This document shows, in pieces, positions 1 to 8,255 of a DNA stretch of 64,000 bases. The notes under the pieces are model-generated. The model was given only the letters and a program-made list of their open reading frames with translations. It had not been told where the DNA came from and searched no databases. Location: the NCBI GenBank assembly GCA_902520695.1, contig CABYOT010000001.1, forward strand, positions 124,001 through 188,000. Reading direction: 5' to 3'. The position numbers were made by a program, and so were the translations under genes. Numbering within the stretch: the stretch's first letter is position 1; each line of letters begins with the position of its first letter. The DNA comes from an uncultured Pelagibacteraceae bacterium. Its GTDB lineage: Bacteria; Pseudomonadota; Alphaproteobacteria; Pelagibacterales; Pelagibacteraceae.

Positions 1-701
1 GTTGTGATCCAAAGAATAAAAAAAATATACGAACAAGATGTTCAGCTCTTATAAGCTCCAAAAACTTAAACATTCTAATTGATACATCTCCAGATTTAAA
101 ATCTCAATTATTAAAAAATAAAGTTAAAAATATTGATACAGTTTTTTATACTCATTCTCATGCTGATCAAACACATGGAATTAATGAGTTGAGAGTTTTT
201 TCTTTAAAAAATAGAAAAAAAATCCCAATTTATGCAGATAAAATTACAAAAGAAAATCTTAAAAATACTTTTGGTTATTGTTTTAAGGATTATAAAAATT
301 ATCCATCTATACTGGATGCCAAAATATTAAAGAAAAAACATTTACTTAAAGACTCAAAAAAGCAAATTATTATTAAATCCTTAAAGGTTCATCATGGTTC
401 AATAAAAAGTATTTGTTATATAATTAATGACAAATGTGCTTATGCACCTGATGTGAACAAGATTGATAGCAAAGATTTAAAATATCTTAAAAATTTAAAA
501 TACCTTATTGTAGATTGTTTAAGATATAATTTTCATCCAACCCATTTTAATTTAGAGGATGTTTTGAAATTAATTAATAAAATTAAGCCAAAGAAAACAA
601 TTCTAACAAATTTAAGTAACGAAATTGACTATAGTGAAATAAAAAAATTGTTACCTAAAAATGTAACTCCTGCTCATGATGGCTTGACTATATTAATTTA
701 A
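1..701 (+). CDS. MBL-fold metal-dependent hydrolase (PhnP-like), 5' end outside window
   Basis: The reading frame is open from base 3, so the gene begins before the window; about 232 residues are visible. The metallo-beta-lactamase signature appears near visible residue 52 as THSHADQTHG, and a later YAPDV supplies the usual mid-domain Asp. The family hydrolyses phosphoesters such as cyclic ribose phosphates; the actual substrate here is unknown. The classical HxHxDH motif reads HxHxDQ, and the usual late His segment reads LTNLSNEIDY, so part of the metal site looks altered. The last 9 bases overlap the convergent glutathione peroxidase gene. The family call is firm, the substrate is not. Confidence 0.8.
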   Translation, partial: CDPKNKKNIRTRCSALISSKNLNILIDTSPDLKSQLLKNKVKNIDTVFYTHSHADQTHGINELRVFSLKNRKKIPIYADKITKENLKNTFGYCFKDYKNYPSILDAKILKKKHLLKDSKKQIIIKSLKVHHGSIKSICYIINDKCAYAPDVNKIDSKDLKYLKNLKYLIVDCLRYNFHPTHFNLEDVLKLINKIKPKKTILTNLSNEIDYSEIKKLLPKNVTPAHDGLTILI

Positions 702-1241
702 CAGGCTTTCTATTTTTTTTGTAATTTTATTTGATGTTGGCTTTGTTAAAGATGCATATGTATCTTCAATTTTACCCTCTTTATTTACTAATATTTTATA
801 AAAATTCCATTTTGGAACAGCAGATTTACCATAGTTAGCTTTAGCCCATTTGTAAATTTCATGAGCATTTTCACCTTTTACATCAGTTATTTCTGCAAGT
901 GGAAAGTCAATATTAAAATTAATCTCACAAAACTCTTTAACATCATTATTATTTTTCTTCTCCTGATTAAATGAATTTGATGGTATGCCTAGTACAATTA
1001 ACCCTTTATCTCTATATTTATCCCATAATTCTTGCATGTCATCATATTGTTTTGTAAATCCACAATAACTTGCTGTATTTATAATCAAAACAGGTTTCCC
1101 TTTAAAATCTTGAAAATCTATTACATTCCCTGTGATACTGTTGATTTTAAAATCAAAAAAAATTTTTTCATACTCAGCATGCGATGAACTTTTAAAAAAA
1201 AACATAATTATTGTTAGCCCAATTATTAATAGGTTTTTCAT
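693..1241 (-). CDS. glutathione peroxidase, cysteine type, exported
   Basis: A 182-residue thioredoxin-fold peroxidase that reduces hydroperoxides with thiols. The family landmarks are all present: the active-site segment NTASYCGFT with Cys in place of selenocysteine, SNSFNQE with the catalytic Gln, and PKWNFYK with the catalytic Trp-Asn. The N-terminus (MKNLLIIGLTIIMFFF, then SSSHAEY) looks like a signal peptide with a cleavage site after SHA, so the enzyme probably works in the periplasm. The start lies 8 bases after the nhaA stop, so it is probably the last gene of a zinc-ribbon/nhaA/gpx transcript. The thiol donor, glutathione or thioredoxin, cannot be read from the sequence. Confidence 0.9.
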   Translation of the reverse strand: MKNLLIIGLTIIMFFFKSSSHAEYEKIFFDFKINSITGNVIDFQDFKGKPVLIINTASYCGFTKQYDDMQELWDKYRDKGLIVLGIPSNSFNQEKKNNNDVKEFCEINFNIDFPLAEITDVKGENAHEIYKWAKANYGKSAVPKWNFYKILVNKEGKIEDTYASLTKPTSNKITKKIESLLN

Positions 1242-1249
1242 TATTTAAA

Positions 1250-2422
1250 TTATCTATTTGGTGTAAGTAGTATTAAAAAGTATCCAAATAAAGTGGATAA
1301 TAATGACCCAGTCAAAACTCCAATCTTTACACCATCCATATATTGCAAATTATCTGCAAATGCCAAATTTCCAACAAATAAACTCATTGTAAAACCAATT
1401 CCGGTTAAAACTCCGACTCCATAAAAATTATACCAACTTGTATTACTTGGCATTTGAGCAATTTTTAATTTAATCGATACATATGAAAATGCAAATACAC
1501 CTAATTGTTTTCCAACAAACAACCCAAGAACTATTCCTAAAGGTACTTTATCTAATAGAGATGAAAAGGATAAACCTTCTAATGACACACCTGCATTTGC
1601 AAAAGCAAAAATAGGCATTATTCCAAATGCAACATAAGGACTTATTGCATGCTCAACCTTAATTAAAAGTGAAAAATCTTTATCTTTTTTTCTATGAGGA
1701 ATTGTCATCGCTAGTAAAACACCGGCGATAGTTGCGTGTATTCCTGAATTATGAGTAAAATCCCATAAGAAAATTCCAATTATTAAATAGGGTAGAAATT
1801 TTTTCACATTAAATTTATTTATAACTAATAGAGCAATAAACGCTAAAAGCATTAAAGATAAATATTTAATGCTTAAATCACCAGAGTAAAATAAAGCTAT
1901 TATAACTATTGCTCCAAGATCATCTATAATTGCTAAGGCCGTTAAAAATACTTTCAAAGAAAGAGGTACTCTACTTCCTAATAATGATAATACACCTAAA
2001 GAGAAAGCAATATCTGTAGCTGAAGGTATTGCCCAACCTTTTAATGTTTCTCCATCTCCTAGATTTATAAAAACATATATTAGTGCAGGAATTACCATTC
2101 CTCCTACCGCTGCAATTATTGGAAGTAGGGCTTGTTTAATATTTGATAATTCACCCTGCAAAAATTCTCTTTTAATTTCAAGTGTTACAAAAAAGAAAAA
2201 TATTGCCATTAATGCATCGTTTATCCAATGTAAAACTGAAAGCTTAAGACCAAAATTATTTATTCCAATAAATAAATACTTTTCTAATGTTGAGAAATAT
2301 AATGTCGACAATTCAGAATTACTAATAATCAAGGCAATTATAGCTGCAAAAAGAAGAACTATTCCACTTGCAGCTTCAAGTTTAAAAAATGATATAAAAC
2401 CTTTTGTAATTTTTTGAATCAT
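1250..2422 (-). CDS. nhaA: Na+/H+ antiporter NhaA
   Basis: A 390-residue polytopic inner-membrane protein of normal NhaA length that exchanges internal Na+ for protons. The diagnostic segment with two adjacent aspartates, ALAIIDDLGAIVI, is present, as is the upstream WAIPSATDIAFSLGV that carries the other ion-binding Asp. The C-terminal GVLTGIGFTMSLFVGN also matches the family. It lies 2 bases downstream of the zinc-ribbon gene and 8 bases upstream of glutathione peroxidase on the same strand. A sodium exporter fits a marine cell that runs partly on sodium gradients. Confidence 0.96.
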   Translation of the reverse strand: MIQKITKGFISFFKLEAASGIVLLFAAIIALIISNSELSTLYFSTLEKYLFIGINNFGLKLSVLHWINDALMAIFFFFVTLEIKREFLQGELSNIKQALLPIIAAVGGMVIPALIYVFINLGDGETLKGWAIPSATDIAFSLGVLSLLGSRVPLSLKVFLTALAIIDDLGAIVIIALFYSGDLSIKYLSLMLLAFIALLVINKFNVKKFLPYLIIGIFLWDFTHNSGIHATIAGVLLAMTIPHRKKDKDFSLLIKVEHAISPYVAFGIMPIFAFANAGVSLEGLSFSSLLDKVPLGIVLGLFVGKQLGVFAFSYVSIKLKIAQMPSNTSWYNFYGVGVLTGIGFTMSLFVGNLAFADNLQYMDGVKIGVLTGSLLSTLFGYFLILLTPNR

Positions 2423-2424
2423 AT

Positions 2425-2934
2425 TTAATTAGCAAGATCTTTAAAAAAAAGTTTAATATCAAGCAGAGTTTCGTAAAGACTATCAAATAAAGGAACAACA
2501 CCAGGAAATACATTGGATAAATAATACTTAAATGTATCTAATAAAAAAATTAGACCCAATAAAGATATTATAAAAATTACAAAATATACAAATATCATTT
2601 TAAGTTTGATACCTGTTTCATAATCTGCTCTTTCATCATTTTTTTCAGTTTCCAATTCATCAGTTTTTAGATTTGGTATGACCTCTTTATTTTCATCTGA
2701 AATGCCCTCAAAATTAATTTTTTCCTTTATATCGTTATCTTTTTTTGAAGTATTAATATCTATTTCAGAGTTTTTGTCTTCAGATATTTTTTGATCATCA
2801 GTTTTTTTATTTGGAGTAATTTTATAGTGCCAGACATGGTCACAATTACCACACTTAAGTGTTCTACCATTCTCAGGTATTAATTTTCCATCAAGATTGA
2901 ATTTTTTATTACAATTGGGACATTCTATGATCAT
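2425..2934 (-). CDS. zinc-ribbon (MJ0042-type) membrane protein of unknown role
   Basis: A protein of 169 residues when started at the ATG giving MIIECPNCNKKF. A longer open frame reaches back across tRNA-Pro and was not accepted. The N-terminus is a CxxC...CxxC zinc ribbon (CPNCNKKF and LKCGNCDHVW) of the kind found at the head of many alphaproteobacterial proteins. A highly charged Asp/Glu/Lys linker follows, then one hydrophobic segment (MIFVYFVIFIISLLGLIFLL), so it is probably membrane-anchored with the ribbon in the cytoplasm. It appears to lead the nhaA transcript. Its function is unknown; sensing or regulation would be a guess. Confidence 0.75.
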   Translation of the reverse strand: MIIECPNCNKKFNLDGKLIPENGRTLKCGNCDHVWHYKITPNKKTDDQKISEDKNSEIDINTSKKDNDIKEKINFEGISDENKEVIPNLKTDELETEKNDERADYETGIKLKMIFVYFVIFIISLLGLIFLLDTFKYYLSNVFPGVVPLFDSLYETLLDIKLFFKDLAN

Positions 2935-3029
2935 ATGATCTCTTATAGCATTAAATATCAAATTTATTATAATTTTGTAACTAATATAACCTTTGAATTT
3001 TGTTTTATCTGCTGTATTAGTACTGCAAT

Positions 3030-3106
<77 letters not shown>

Positions 3107-3112
3107 TTAATT

Positions 3113-3394
3113 ATGAAAAAAGCAAAAATCTATAAACCATCTAAAACCGCTATGCAGTCTGGCATGAAAAAGTTTGATAAATGGATTATTGAATTTATAA
3201 CTAAAGATCCTGGCAAAAACCCACTTATGGGTTGGGAAAGTTCTTCGGATACATACTCAGAATTAAATTTAGAATTTAAATCTAAAGATTTGGCTATTGA
3301 GTATGCTAAAAAAAACAATATTGATTTTGAAGTTATTGAGCCACAAAAAAGAAAATTAACTAAAAAATCCTACGCAGATAATTTTATAAAATAA
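3113..3394 (+). CDS. NADH dehydrogenase (complex I) accessory subunit, NDUFS4-like
   Basis: A 93-residue protein of the ETC complex I subunit family, the bacterial counterpart of mitochondrial NDUFS4 that alphaproteobacteria carry. Recognisable segments are KIYKPSKTAMQSG at the start, WIIEFITKDPGKNPLMGWESSSD in the middle (quoted in part: PLMGWESSSDTYS), and FKSKDLAIEYAKKNNIDFEV. It would sit at the matrix-like cytoplasmic arm of complex I near the FMN site. The gene lies between tRNA-Pro and the SbmA-like permease, and its stop overlaps the next ATG by one base (TAATG), which implies coupled translation. Confidence 0.88.
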   Translation: MKKAKIYKPSKTAMQSGMKKFDKWIIEFITKDPGKNPLMGWESSSDTYSELNLEFKSKDLAIEYAKKNNIDFEVIEPQKRKLTKKSYADNFIK

Positions 3395-4395
3395 TGTTCA
3401 GGTTTTTTACAATAAAAAAATGGTATTTATGGTCATGGGCTGGTTCATTTGTAATTTTGTCATCTTTATGGGTACAAGTAAAAATTGATGTAAAAATAAA
3501 TGAGTGGTTTGGTGAATTTTATGACATGATCCAAAAGGCACTAGGTGCGCCTAATGCTATTACAATTGACGAATATTGGGCCAGTTTATTTTCATTTATT
3601 GTACTTGCGGCTATGTATGTAGGGGTTGCGGTTATAGTTAGTTATTTTACATCACATTATTTATTTAGATGGAGAACAGCTATGGTTGAATATTATCATA
3701 GCGTTTATGAAAAAGCTCGAAAAATTGAAGGGGCCTCACAGAGAGTTCAAGAGGACACTATTAAATTTTCAAGAATAATGGAGTCTTTAGGAACAAGTTT
3801 AATAGAAGCAATAATGATATTAGTTGAATTCATGCCAATTTTATTTGGTTTAAGTATTGGTATACCAATATTCTTTTTTGGAGATTGGGAGTATGGATTA
3901 ATTGTAGGTGCTCTTATATGGTCTATAGGTGGAACAATTTTTTTAATTATTTTAGGTTTAATCTTAAGATTAGTGGGTGTTGAATATGATCTTCAGAAAA
4001 AAGAGGCTGCTTATAGAAAAATTTTAGTTATAGCTGAGGATGATGGCACTGTAAGACCAAAAACAATAGAGGAGCTATTTGAGGGTGTTAGAAGTATTCA
4101 TTTTTTAAGTTATATTAGATATTTATATTTTAATATCGGAAGAATAGCATACTTGCAAGCGAATGTATTATCTGCATACGTATTTCTTGCTCCTGCTATA
4201 GTTGCTGGTGCAGTTACTCTTGGTGTAATGCAACAAATCATAAGAGCATTTGGTCGTGTAGAGGGATCTATGCAGTATATTTTAAAAGCATGGCCAACAA
4301 TTATTGAACTAGCGAGTGTATACAAAAGACTGAGAGAATTTGAATATAAGTTAGAAAACGAAGATAGAGGTATTGAAAGTGAACTTAAATCATAA
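3394..4395 (+). CDS. SbmA/BacA-like peptide transporter
   Basis: A 333-residue membrane protein resembling the SbmA/BacA family, inner-membrane permeases that import peptide antibiotics and related substrates. The matching regions are the N-terminal WSWAGSFVILSSLW helix, the segment with FRWRTAMVEYYHSVYEKAR, RVQEDTIKFSRIMESLG, and the C-terminal VEGSMQYILKAWPTIIELASVYKRL. It is shorter than SbmA (about 400 residues), mostly at the N-terminus. It shares a TAATG junction with the complex I subunit and is followed 3 bases later by glpX. The substrate cannot be inferred from the neighbours. Confidence 0.82.
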   Translation: MFRFFTIKKWYLWSWAGSFVILSSLWVQVKIDVKINEWFGEFYDMIQKALGAPNAITIDEYWASLFSFIVLAAMYVGVAVIVSYFTSHYLFRWRTAMVEYYHSVYEKARKIEGASQRVQEDTIKFSRIMESLGTSLIEAIMILVEFMPILFGLSIGIPIFFFGDWEYGLIVGALIWSIGGTIFLIILGLILRLVGVEYDLQKKEAAYRKILVIAEDDGTVRPKTIEELFEGVRSIHFLSYIRYLYFNIGRIAYLQANVLSAYVFLAPAIVAGAVTLGVMQQIIRAFGRVEGSMQYILKAWPTIIELASVYKRLREFEYKLENEDRGIESELKS

Positions 4396-4398
4396 TTA

Positions 4399-5343
4399 AT
4401 GAAATTATCTCAACAATTATTAAATAATCTTATTGATATAACATCAAAATCAGCGATATCCTGTTATCCCTTTATTGGCAAGAATGAGAAAATATTAGCA
4501 GACAAGGCTGCAACCGATGTAATGAGAGAAGAACTTAATAAACTTAATATTAAGGGTAAAGTTGTTATAGGAGAAGGAGAACTTGACGAAGCACCTATGC
4601 TTTATATTGGGGAGGAACTTGGTGTTGGTGATGGACCTGAAATAGATATAGCAGTAGATCCTGTCGAAGGTACAAATTTTGTTGCAAAAAACCTTCCAGG
4701 GTCGATGTCAGTTTTAGCAGTGGCTGAAAAGGGCAACTTATTAAATGCACCTGAAACTTACATGTATAAAATTGCTACTGGAAATAATATTCCCAAAGGT
4801 TCTGTCGATATAGATTTTACTGTTGAAAAAAATATTAATATTTATTCAGAAATTACAAAAAAAAAAAATCAAGATATAACTGTATGTATTCTTAAAAGGG
4901 CCAGACACGATAAAATAATTAATGAATTACACAGGCTTAATGTAAATATAAAGTTTATAACAGATGGTGATGTATCAGGAGCATTATTAGTTTCAGATCC
5001 AAAATTTAATGTAGATATTTTTATGGGAATTGGAGGAGGTCCAGAAGGTGTTATAGCTGCAGCGGCTTTAGATACATTAAATTGCAATTTTCAAGGTAGA
5101 TTTCTGTTTAAAACAGATGAAGACAAAATTAGAGCAAATAAAATGGGCATAAAAGATTTAAATAAAAAATATGAAATTAATGAGATAATAAAAGGTGAAA
5201 GTATTTTTTGTGCCACAGGTATTACGACTGGTGATTTGATGAATGGGATAATTGTAAAAAATGGTAAATATATTACTGAAACAATTATCACTCATAATAA
5301 ATCTATTTTACAGTTAGTAAAAAAAAAGGTTTCGATTACTTGA
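4399..5343 (+). CDS. glpX: fructose-1,6-bisphosphatase class II (GlpX)
   Basis: A 314-residue class II fructose-bisphosphatase that removes the 1-phosphate in gluconeogenesis. Family markers are the metal and phosphate site GEGELDEAPMLYIGE, DIAVDPVEGTNF (the lithium-sensitive phosphatase motif DPxxGT), GSMSVLAVAEKG, and the late GIGGGPEGVIAAAA. It is a cytosolic enzyme. No class I enzyme is seen in this window, so this could be the main gluconeogenic phosphatase. It follows the SbmA-like gene by 3 bases and ends about 35 bases before tRNA-Glu. Some family members also act on sedoheptulose bisphosphate. Confidence 0.96.
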   Translation: MKLSQQLLNNLIDITSKSAISCYPFIGKNEKILADKAATDVMREELNKLNIKGKVVIGEGELDEAPMLYIGEELGVGDGPEIDIAVDPVEGTNFVAKNLPGSMSVLAVAEKGNLLNAPETYMYKIATGNNIPKGSVDIDFTVEKNINIYSEITKKKNQDITVCILKRARHDKIINELHRLNVNIKFITDGDVSGALLVSDPKFNVDIFMGIGGGPEGVIAAAALDTLNCNFQGRFLFKTDEDKIRANKMGIKDLNKKYEINEIIKGESIFCATGITTGDLMNGIIVKNGKYITETIITHNKSILQLVKKKVSIT

Positions 5344-5378
5344 TTAATTGAAAAAATTACAATAAAAGATCCACGACT

Positions 5379-5453
5379 GGTCCCTTCGTCTATCGGTTAG
5401 GACACATGGTTTTCATCCATGAAAGAGGGGTTCGATTCCCCTAGGGACCGCCA
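5379..5453 (+). tRNA. tRNA-Glu (anticodon UUC), CCA encoded
   Basis: A complete cloverleaf: the acceptor strands GGTCCCT and AGGGACC pair over 7 bp, followed by discriminator G and an encoded CCA. The anticodon loop within CATGGTTTTCATCCATG reads TTC, giving tRNA-Glu. The T arm carries GGGGTTCGATTCCCC. It sits between glpX and the convergent bamE, whose stop codon lies 4 bases beyond the CCA. Confidence 0.97.
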
Positions 5454-5457
5454 TTTT

Positions 5458-5916
5458 TTATTTGTTTTTATTTCTCCTTGTTGGTGCATTTATTTTTTCT
5501 CTTAGTGTTGATAATACATTATATACAATACTGTCTTGATTAAATTTTTTAAGCGTTTTTTGTTCAGCTATTTTAATATTATTCATATCGTTTAAATTTA
5601 ATAATGTTTTTTCAGAAATTATGCCCATAGAATTAAATTCTAAAATTAAAATATTATTTACGTTTATTTTTTTTTTTCCAAGTTTAAATAAGGATTGATT
5701 AGTTTTTTTTCTTTCAATATAGAACCACATATCTCCAAAATTACTTATTGATGATGGGGGGCCAATAATTTTTCTAGCATCATTTTTATTAGATTTATTT
5801 TTTATAATCTTGTTAAACTTCTTTTCTAACAGAGTGAAACCGTGATTATTAGAAACTTTATTTATCGAGCAATTCAGTGTAAGTAGAAATGTAAGAAATA
5901 TAAATATATTTTTCAT
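5458..5916 (-). CDS. bamE: outer membrane assembly lipoprotein BamE (SmpA/OmlA family)
   Basis: A 152-residue lipoprotein. The N-terminus MKNIFIFLTFLLTLNC is a lipoprotein signal with Cys16 as the likely lipidated residue. A BamE core follows, with NKNDARKIIGPPSSISNFGD and WFYIERKK; the family normally shows a turn like this with a conserved Gly-Pro and an aromatic strand. BamE stabilises the BAM complex that inserts beta-barrels into the outer membrane. In alphaproteobacteria it typically lies opposite the chaperone/plsX block, as here. The start codon is supported by the signal peptide and is directly back to back with the divergent start at 5917. Confidence 0.82.
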   Translation of the reverse strand: MKNIFIFLTFLLTLNCSINKVSNNHGFTLLEKKFNKIIKNKSNKNDARKIIGPPSSISNFGDMWFYIERKKTNQSLFKLGKKKINVNNILILEFNSMGIISEKTLLNLNDMNNIKIAEQKTLKKFNQDSIVYNVLSTLREKINAPTRRNKNK

Positions 5917-6390
5917 ATGAACAACAATTATCTTGTTATTTACAATAATTTAATTCGATTAACTAGAAATAAAAATTTATACCAAGGTCTTAAGAATAAT
6001 GATACATTTTCAGACAGACTTATTATTTTATTATTTCATTTAAGCTTTTTTTTAAAATTATATAAAAATGAGTTCTCTAAGAAAGATGCACAGGATTTTT
6101 TTGATTTTTTTATAAAACAAATTGAGCTATCAATAAGGGAAATAGGCTACGGGGATGTATCAATAAATAAGAAAATGAAAGAATATGTTAATCTATTTTA
6201 CTCAATTTTAAACAAAGTTGAAATTTGGAATACATTGGATTACGTTGATAAGCAAAAAATAATCGTTAATCTTCTCAATTTGAATGATAATGATTATTCA
6301 TTTATTCAATATTTTGACAAATATAGTGAATTTCTTTCAAAAAACTCTTTAAAAACGTTTACAAAAGATATATTAAAATTTAAGTTTTAA
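5917..6390 (+). CDS. ubiquinol-cytochrome c chaperone family protein
   Basis: A 157-residue, mostly helical protein resembling the ubiquinol-cytochrome c chaperone family (related to yeast Cbp3), thought to assist assembly of the cytochrome bc1 complex. The clearest part is [18 protein letters not shown] followed by [10 protein letters not shown], matching the family pattern of a Gly-rich turn before a basic helix. In alphaproteobacteria such genes lie between bamE and plsX, which supports the call. The frame has a stop shortly upstream and no other ATG, so the start adjoining the bamE start is forced. No good ribosome binding site is visible. Confidence 0.78.
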   Translation: MNNNYLVIYNNLIRLTRNKNLYQGLKNNDTFSDRLIILLFHLSFFLKLYKNEFSKKDAQDFFDFFIKQIELSIREIGYGDVSINKKMKEYVNLFYSILNKVEIWNTLDYVDKQKIIVNLLNLNDNDYSFIQYFDKYSEFLSKNSLKTFTKDILKFKF

Positions 6391-6392
6391 TT

Positions 6393-6572
6393 ATGGCTGT
6401 ACCAAAACGTAAAATAACAAAATCTAGAGCAGGTAAAAGACGTTCACACTTAAAAGTTTCTTCAAAGAATATTATTGAAGATAAGAAATCAGGTGAATAT
6501 AGACTATCTCATCACCTAGATTTAAAAACTGGCTTTTATAAGGGTAGACAAGTTTTAGATCCAAAAGAATAG
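6393..6572 (+). CDS. rpmF: 50S ribosomal protein L32
   Basis: A 59-residue protein starting [19 protein letters not shown] and ending [10 protein letters not shown], the typical N- and C-terminal forms of alphaproteobacterial L32. It is a basic protein of the large ribosomal subunit. The ATG follows the chaperone stop by 2 bases and the stop precedes plsX by 5, consistent with one operon. The rpmF-plsX pair is widely conserved and couples ribosome and lipid synthesis. The alphaproteobacterial type lacks the zinc-binding cysteines seen in some other L32 proteins, and none is present here. Confidence 0.96.
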   Translation: MAVPKRKITKSRAGKRRSHLKVSSKNIIEDKKSGEYRLSHHLDLKTGFYKGRQVLDPKE

Positions 6573-6577
6573 TTCTT

Positions 6578-7585
6578 ATGAAAAATCCTATTACTATTGC
6601 TGTAGATGCAATGGGTGGTGATAATTCTCCAGATAAAATTGTTGAAGGTATAAATATACATTCATCTCAATCTGAAAATGTAAATTATAAAATATTTGGA
6701 AAAAATGAATTATTAAAACCACTTTTAAAAAAGTATAAAATTAATAATAATATTTATGATTTAATCCATACCGACAACACTGTTCAAGCAGAAGATACGG
6801 CTTTATCTGCTGCGAAGAGAGGTAAAGATACTAGTTTGTGGCTTGCAATAGAGTCTTTAAAAAATAATACTGCTGATGCGATAGTTTCAGCAGGTAATAC
6901 TGGAGCATTATTTTTAATTAGTAAATTAAATTTAAAAATGATTGAAAATATTGATAAGCCAGCGTTGTCAGCTCTATGGCCTAGTAAAAAAAATTTGAGC
7001 GTTGTTTTAGATTTAGGAGCAAATATTGAGTGTAGTGTGAAAAATCTGGTCGATTTTTCAATAATGGGTTCAGCTTTGCTCAAAGCATTATTTTCTACTG
7101 TAAGACCTAAAGTAGCTTTATTAAATATTGGATCTGAAGAGCTTAAAGGAAATGCAGTAATAAAAGAAACCTATCAAAATTTATCGGAACATAAAAATGC
7201 ACTTTTTGATTTTAAAGGTTTTATTGAGGGAAACAATATAATGGATGGAGACATAAATGTTATAGTTGCAGATGGTTTTACAGGAAATATAGCATTAAAA
7301 ACGGCTGAAGGTACGTCAAACTTTATTACAAGTGAACTTAAAAAAGCATTGACGTCATCATTAACAGGTAAATTATCATCTTTATTAAATTATAATAATT
7401 TAAAAAAATTTAAAAATAAGCTAGATCCAAGATTATATAATGGTGCTATATTGCTAGGTTTAGATAAACCAGTTATTAAAAGCCATGGTTCTACTGACTC
7501 TATTGGATTTGCAAACTCACTTAAAGTATGTGAACAAACCATTAGAGGTAAATTAATAAAACAAATAAAAGAAAATATTATCTAA
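6578..7585 (+). CDS. plsX: phosphate acyltransferase PlsX
   Basis: A 335-residue enzyme that converts acyl-ACP to acyl-phosphate, the first step of phospholipid synthesis by the PlsX/PlsY route. Landmarks are the N-terminal IAVDAMGGDNSP, DAIVSAGNTGAL, LNIGSEELKGN, VIVADGFTGNIALK and KSHGSTDSIGFANSL. It is a peripheral membrane enzyme. Its partner plsY lies in the same window at about 62.1 kb. In most alphaproteobacteria fabH follows plsX; here the plsX stop directly abuts the GTG start of ihfA. Confidence 0.97.
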   Translation: MKNPITIAVDAMGGDNSPDKIVEGINIHSSQSENVNYKIFGKNELLKPLLKKYKINNNIYDLIHTDNTVQAEDTALSAAKRGKDTSLWLAIESLKNNTADAIVSAGNTGALFLISKLNLKMIENIDKPALSALWPSKKNLSVVLDLGANIECSVKNLVDFSIMGSALLKALFSTVRPKVALLNIGSEELKGNAVIKETYQNLSEHKNALFDFKGFIEGNNIMDGDINVIVADGFTGNIALKTAEGTSNFITSELKKALTSSLTGKLSSLLNYNNLKKFKNKLDPRLYNGAILLGLDKPVIKSHGSTDSIGFANSLKVCEQTIRGKLIKQIKENII

Positions 7586-7882
7586 GTGGCAAGAATTAAC
7601 CTAACTAAAAAAGAAATAGTAAATTCTATTTATATGCAAATAGGTTTTTCAAAAAAAATTAGTGAAACATTGTTAGAGGACATTTTTGAGCTTATCTTTG
7701 AAAATATAATTAAATATAAAAAAGTTAAAATATCTAAATTTGGAACATTTATTTTAAGAAAAAAAAACCAAAGAATAGGTAGAAACCCTATAACAAAAGA
7801 AAAGAAAATTATTTTTGAGCGTAATGTAATATTGTTTAAGGCATCAAAAGAATTAAAAAAGTATATTAATAAAGATGGTTAA
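7586..7882 (+). CDS. ihfA: integration host factor alpha subunit (HU/IHF family)
   Basis: A 98-residue DNA-bending protein with a GTG start directly after the plsX stop. It shows the HU/IHF pattern: N-terminal LTKKEIVNSIYMQIGFSKK, the strand KVKISKFGTFILRKK, and the DNA-intercalating loop RIGRNPITKEK, whose Asn-Pro is the bending proline. IHF alpha pairs with IHF beta to bend DNA at promoters and recombination sites. The position between plsX and a MerR gene is the usual one for alphaproteobacterial ihfA, which favours IHF alpha over HU. Confidence 0.92.
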   Translation: MARINLTKKEIVNSIYMQIGFSKKISETLLEDIFELIFENIIKYKKVKISKFGTFILRKKNQRIGRNPITKEKKIIFERNVILFKASKELKKYINKDG

Positions 7883-8255
7883 AATAAAAAAAAATAGTAA
7901 ATATAAATCAATTGGAGAAGTTGCCAAAATATTAAATCTCGTTAACAATAAAAAAAGTTCTTTATCTACACACACAATTCGTTTTTGGGAGAAAGAATTC
8001 AAGCAGGTTAAACCCAAGTTTTTTTTTGGTAAAAGAAGATATTATGATGATGCATCTATAGATATATTAAAAAAAATTAAATATTTATTAAAAGTAAAGG
8101 GTATGACATTGAAAGGTGCTAAAAAGGTATTAAATGAGGGTGATTCAGATATTGACGAATTATACAATACCTCTATAAGGCAAAGAAATTACATTAAATC
8201 AAAAATAAATAATATTAAAAATATATTAAAGATTTTGGAAGATAAAAATGGCTAA
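7875..8255 (+). CDS. MerR family transcriptional regulator
   Basis: A 126-residue regulator whose N-terminal winged helix is clear: KSIGEVAKILNL, THTIRFWEKEFKQVKP and the wing GKRRYYDDASIDILKKIKYLL. The C-terminal part is a short coiled coil without obvious metal-binding cysteines. A MerR protein downstream of ihfA is typical of alphaproteobacteria, but its target there is not well established. It overlaps ihfA by 8 bases and rpmG by 8, so the three genes are probably translated together. Confidence 0.9.
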   Translation: MVKIKKNSKYKSIGEVAKILNLVNNKKSSLSTHTIRFWEKEFKQVKPKFFFGKRRYYDDASIDILKKIKYLLKVKGMTLKGAKKVLNEGDSDIDELYNTSIRQRNYIKSKINNIKNILKILEDKNG

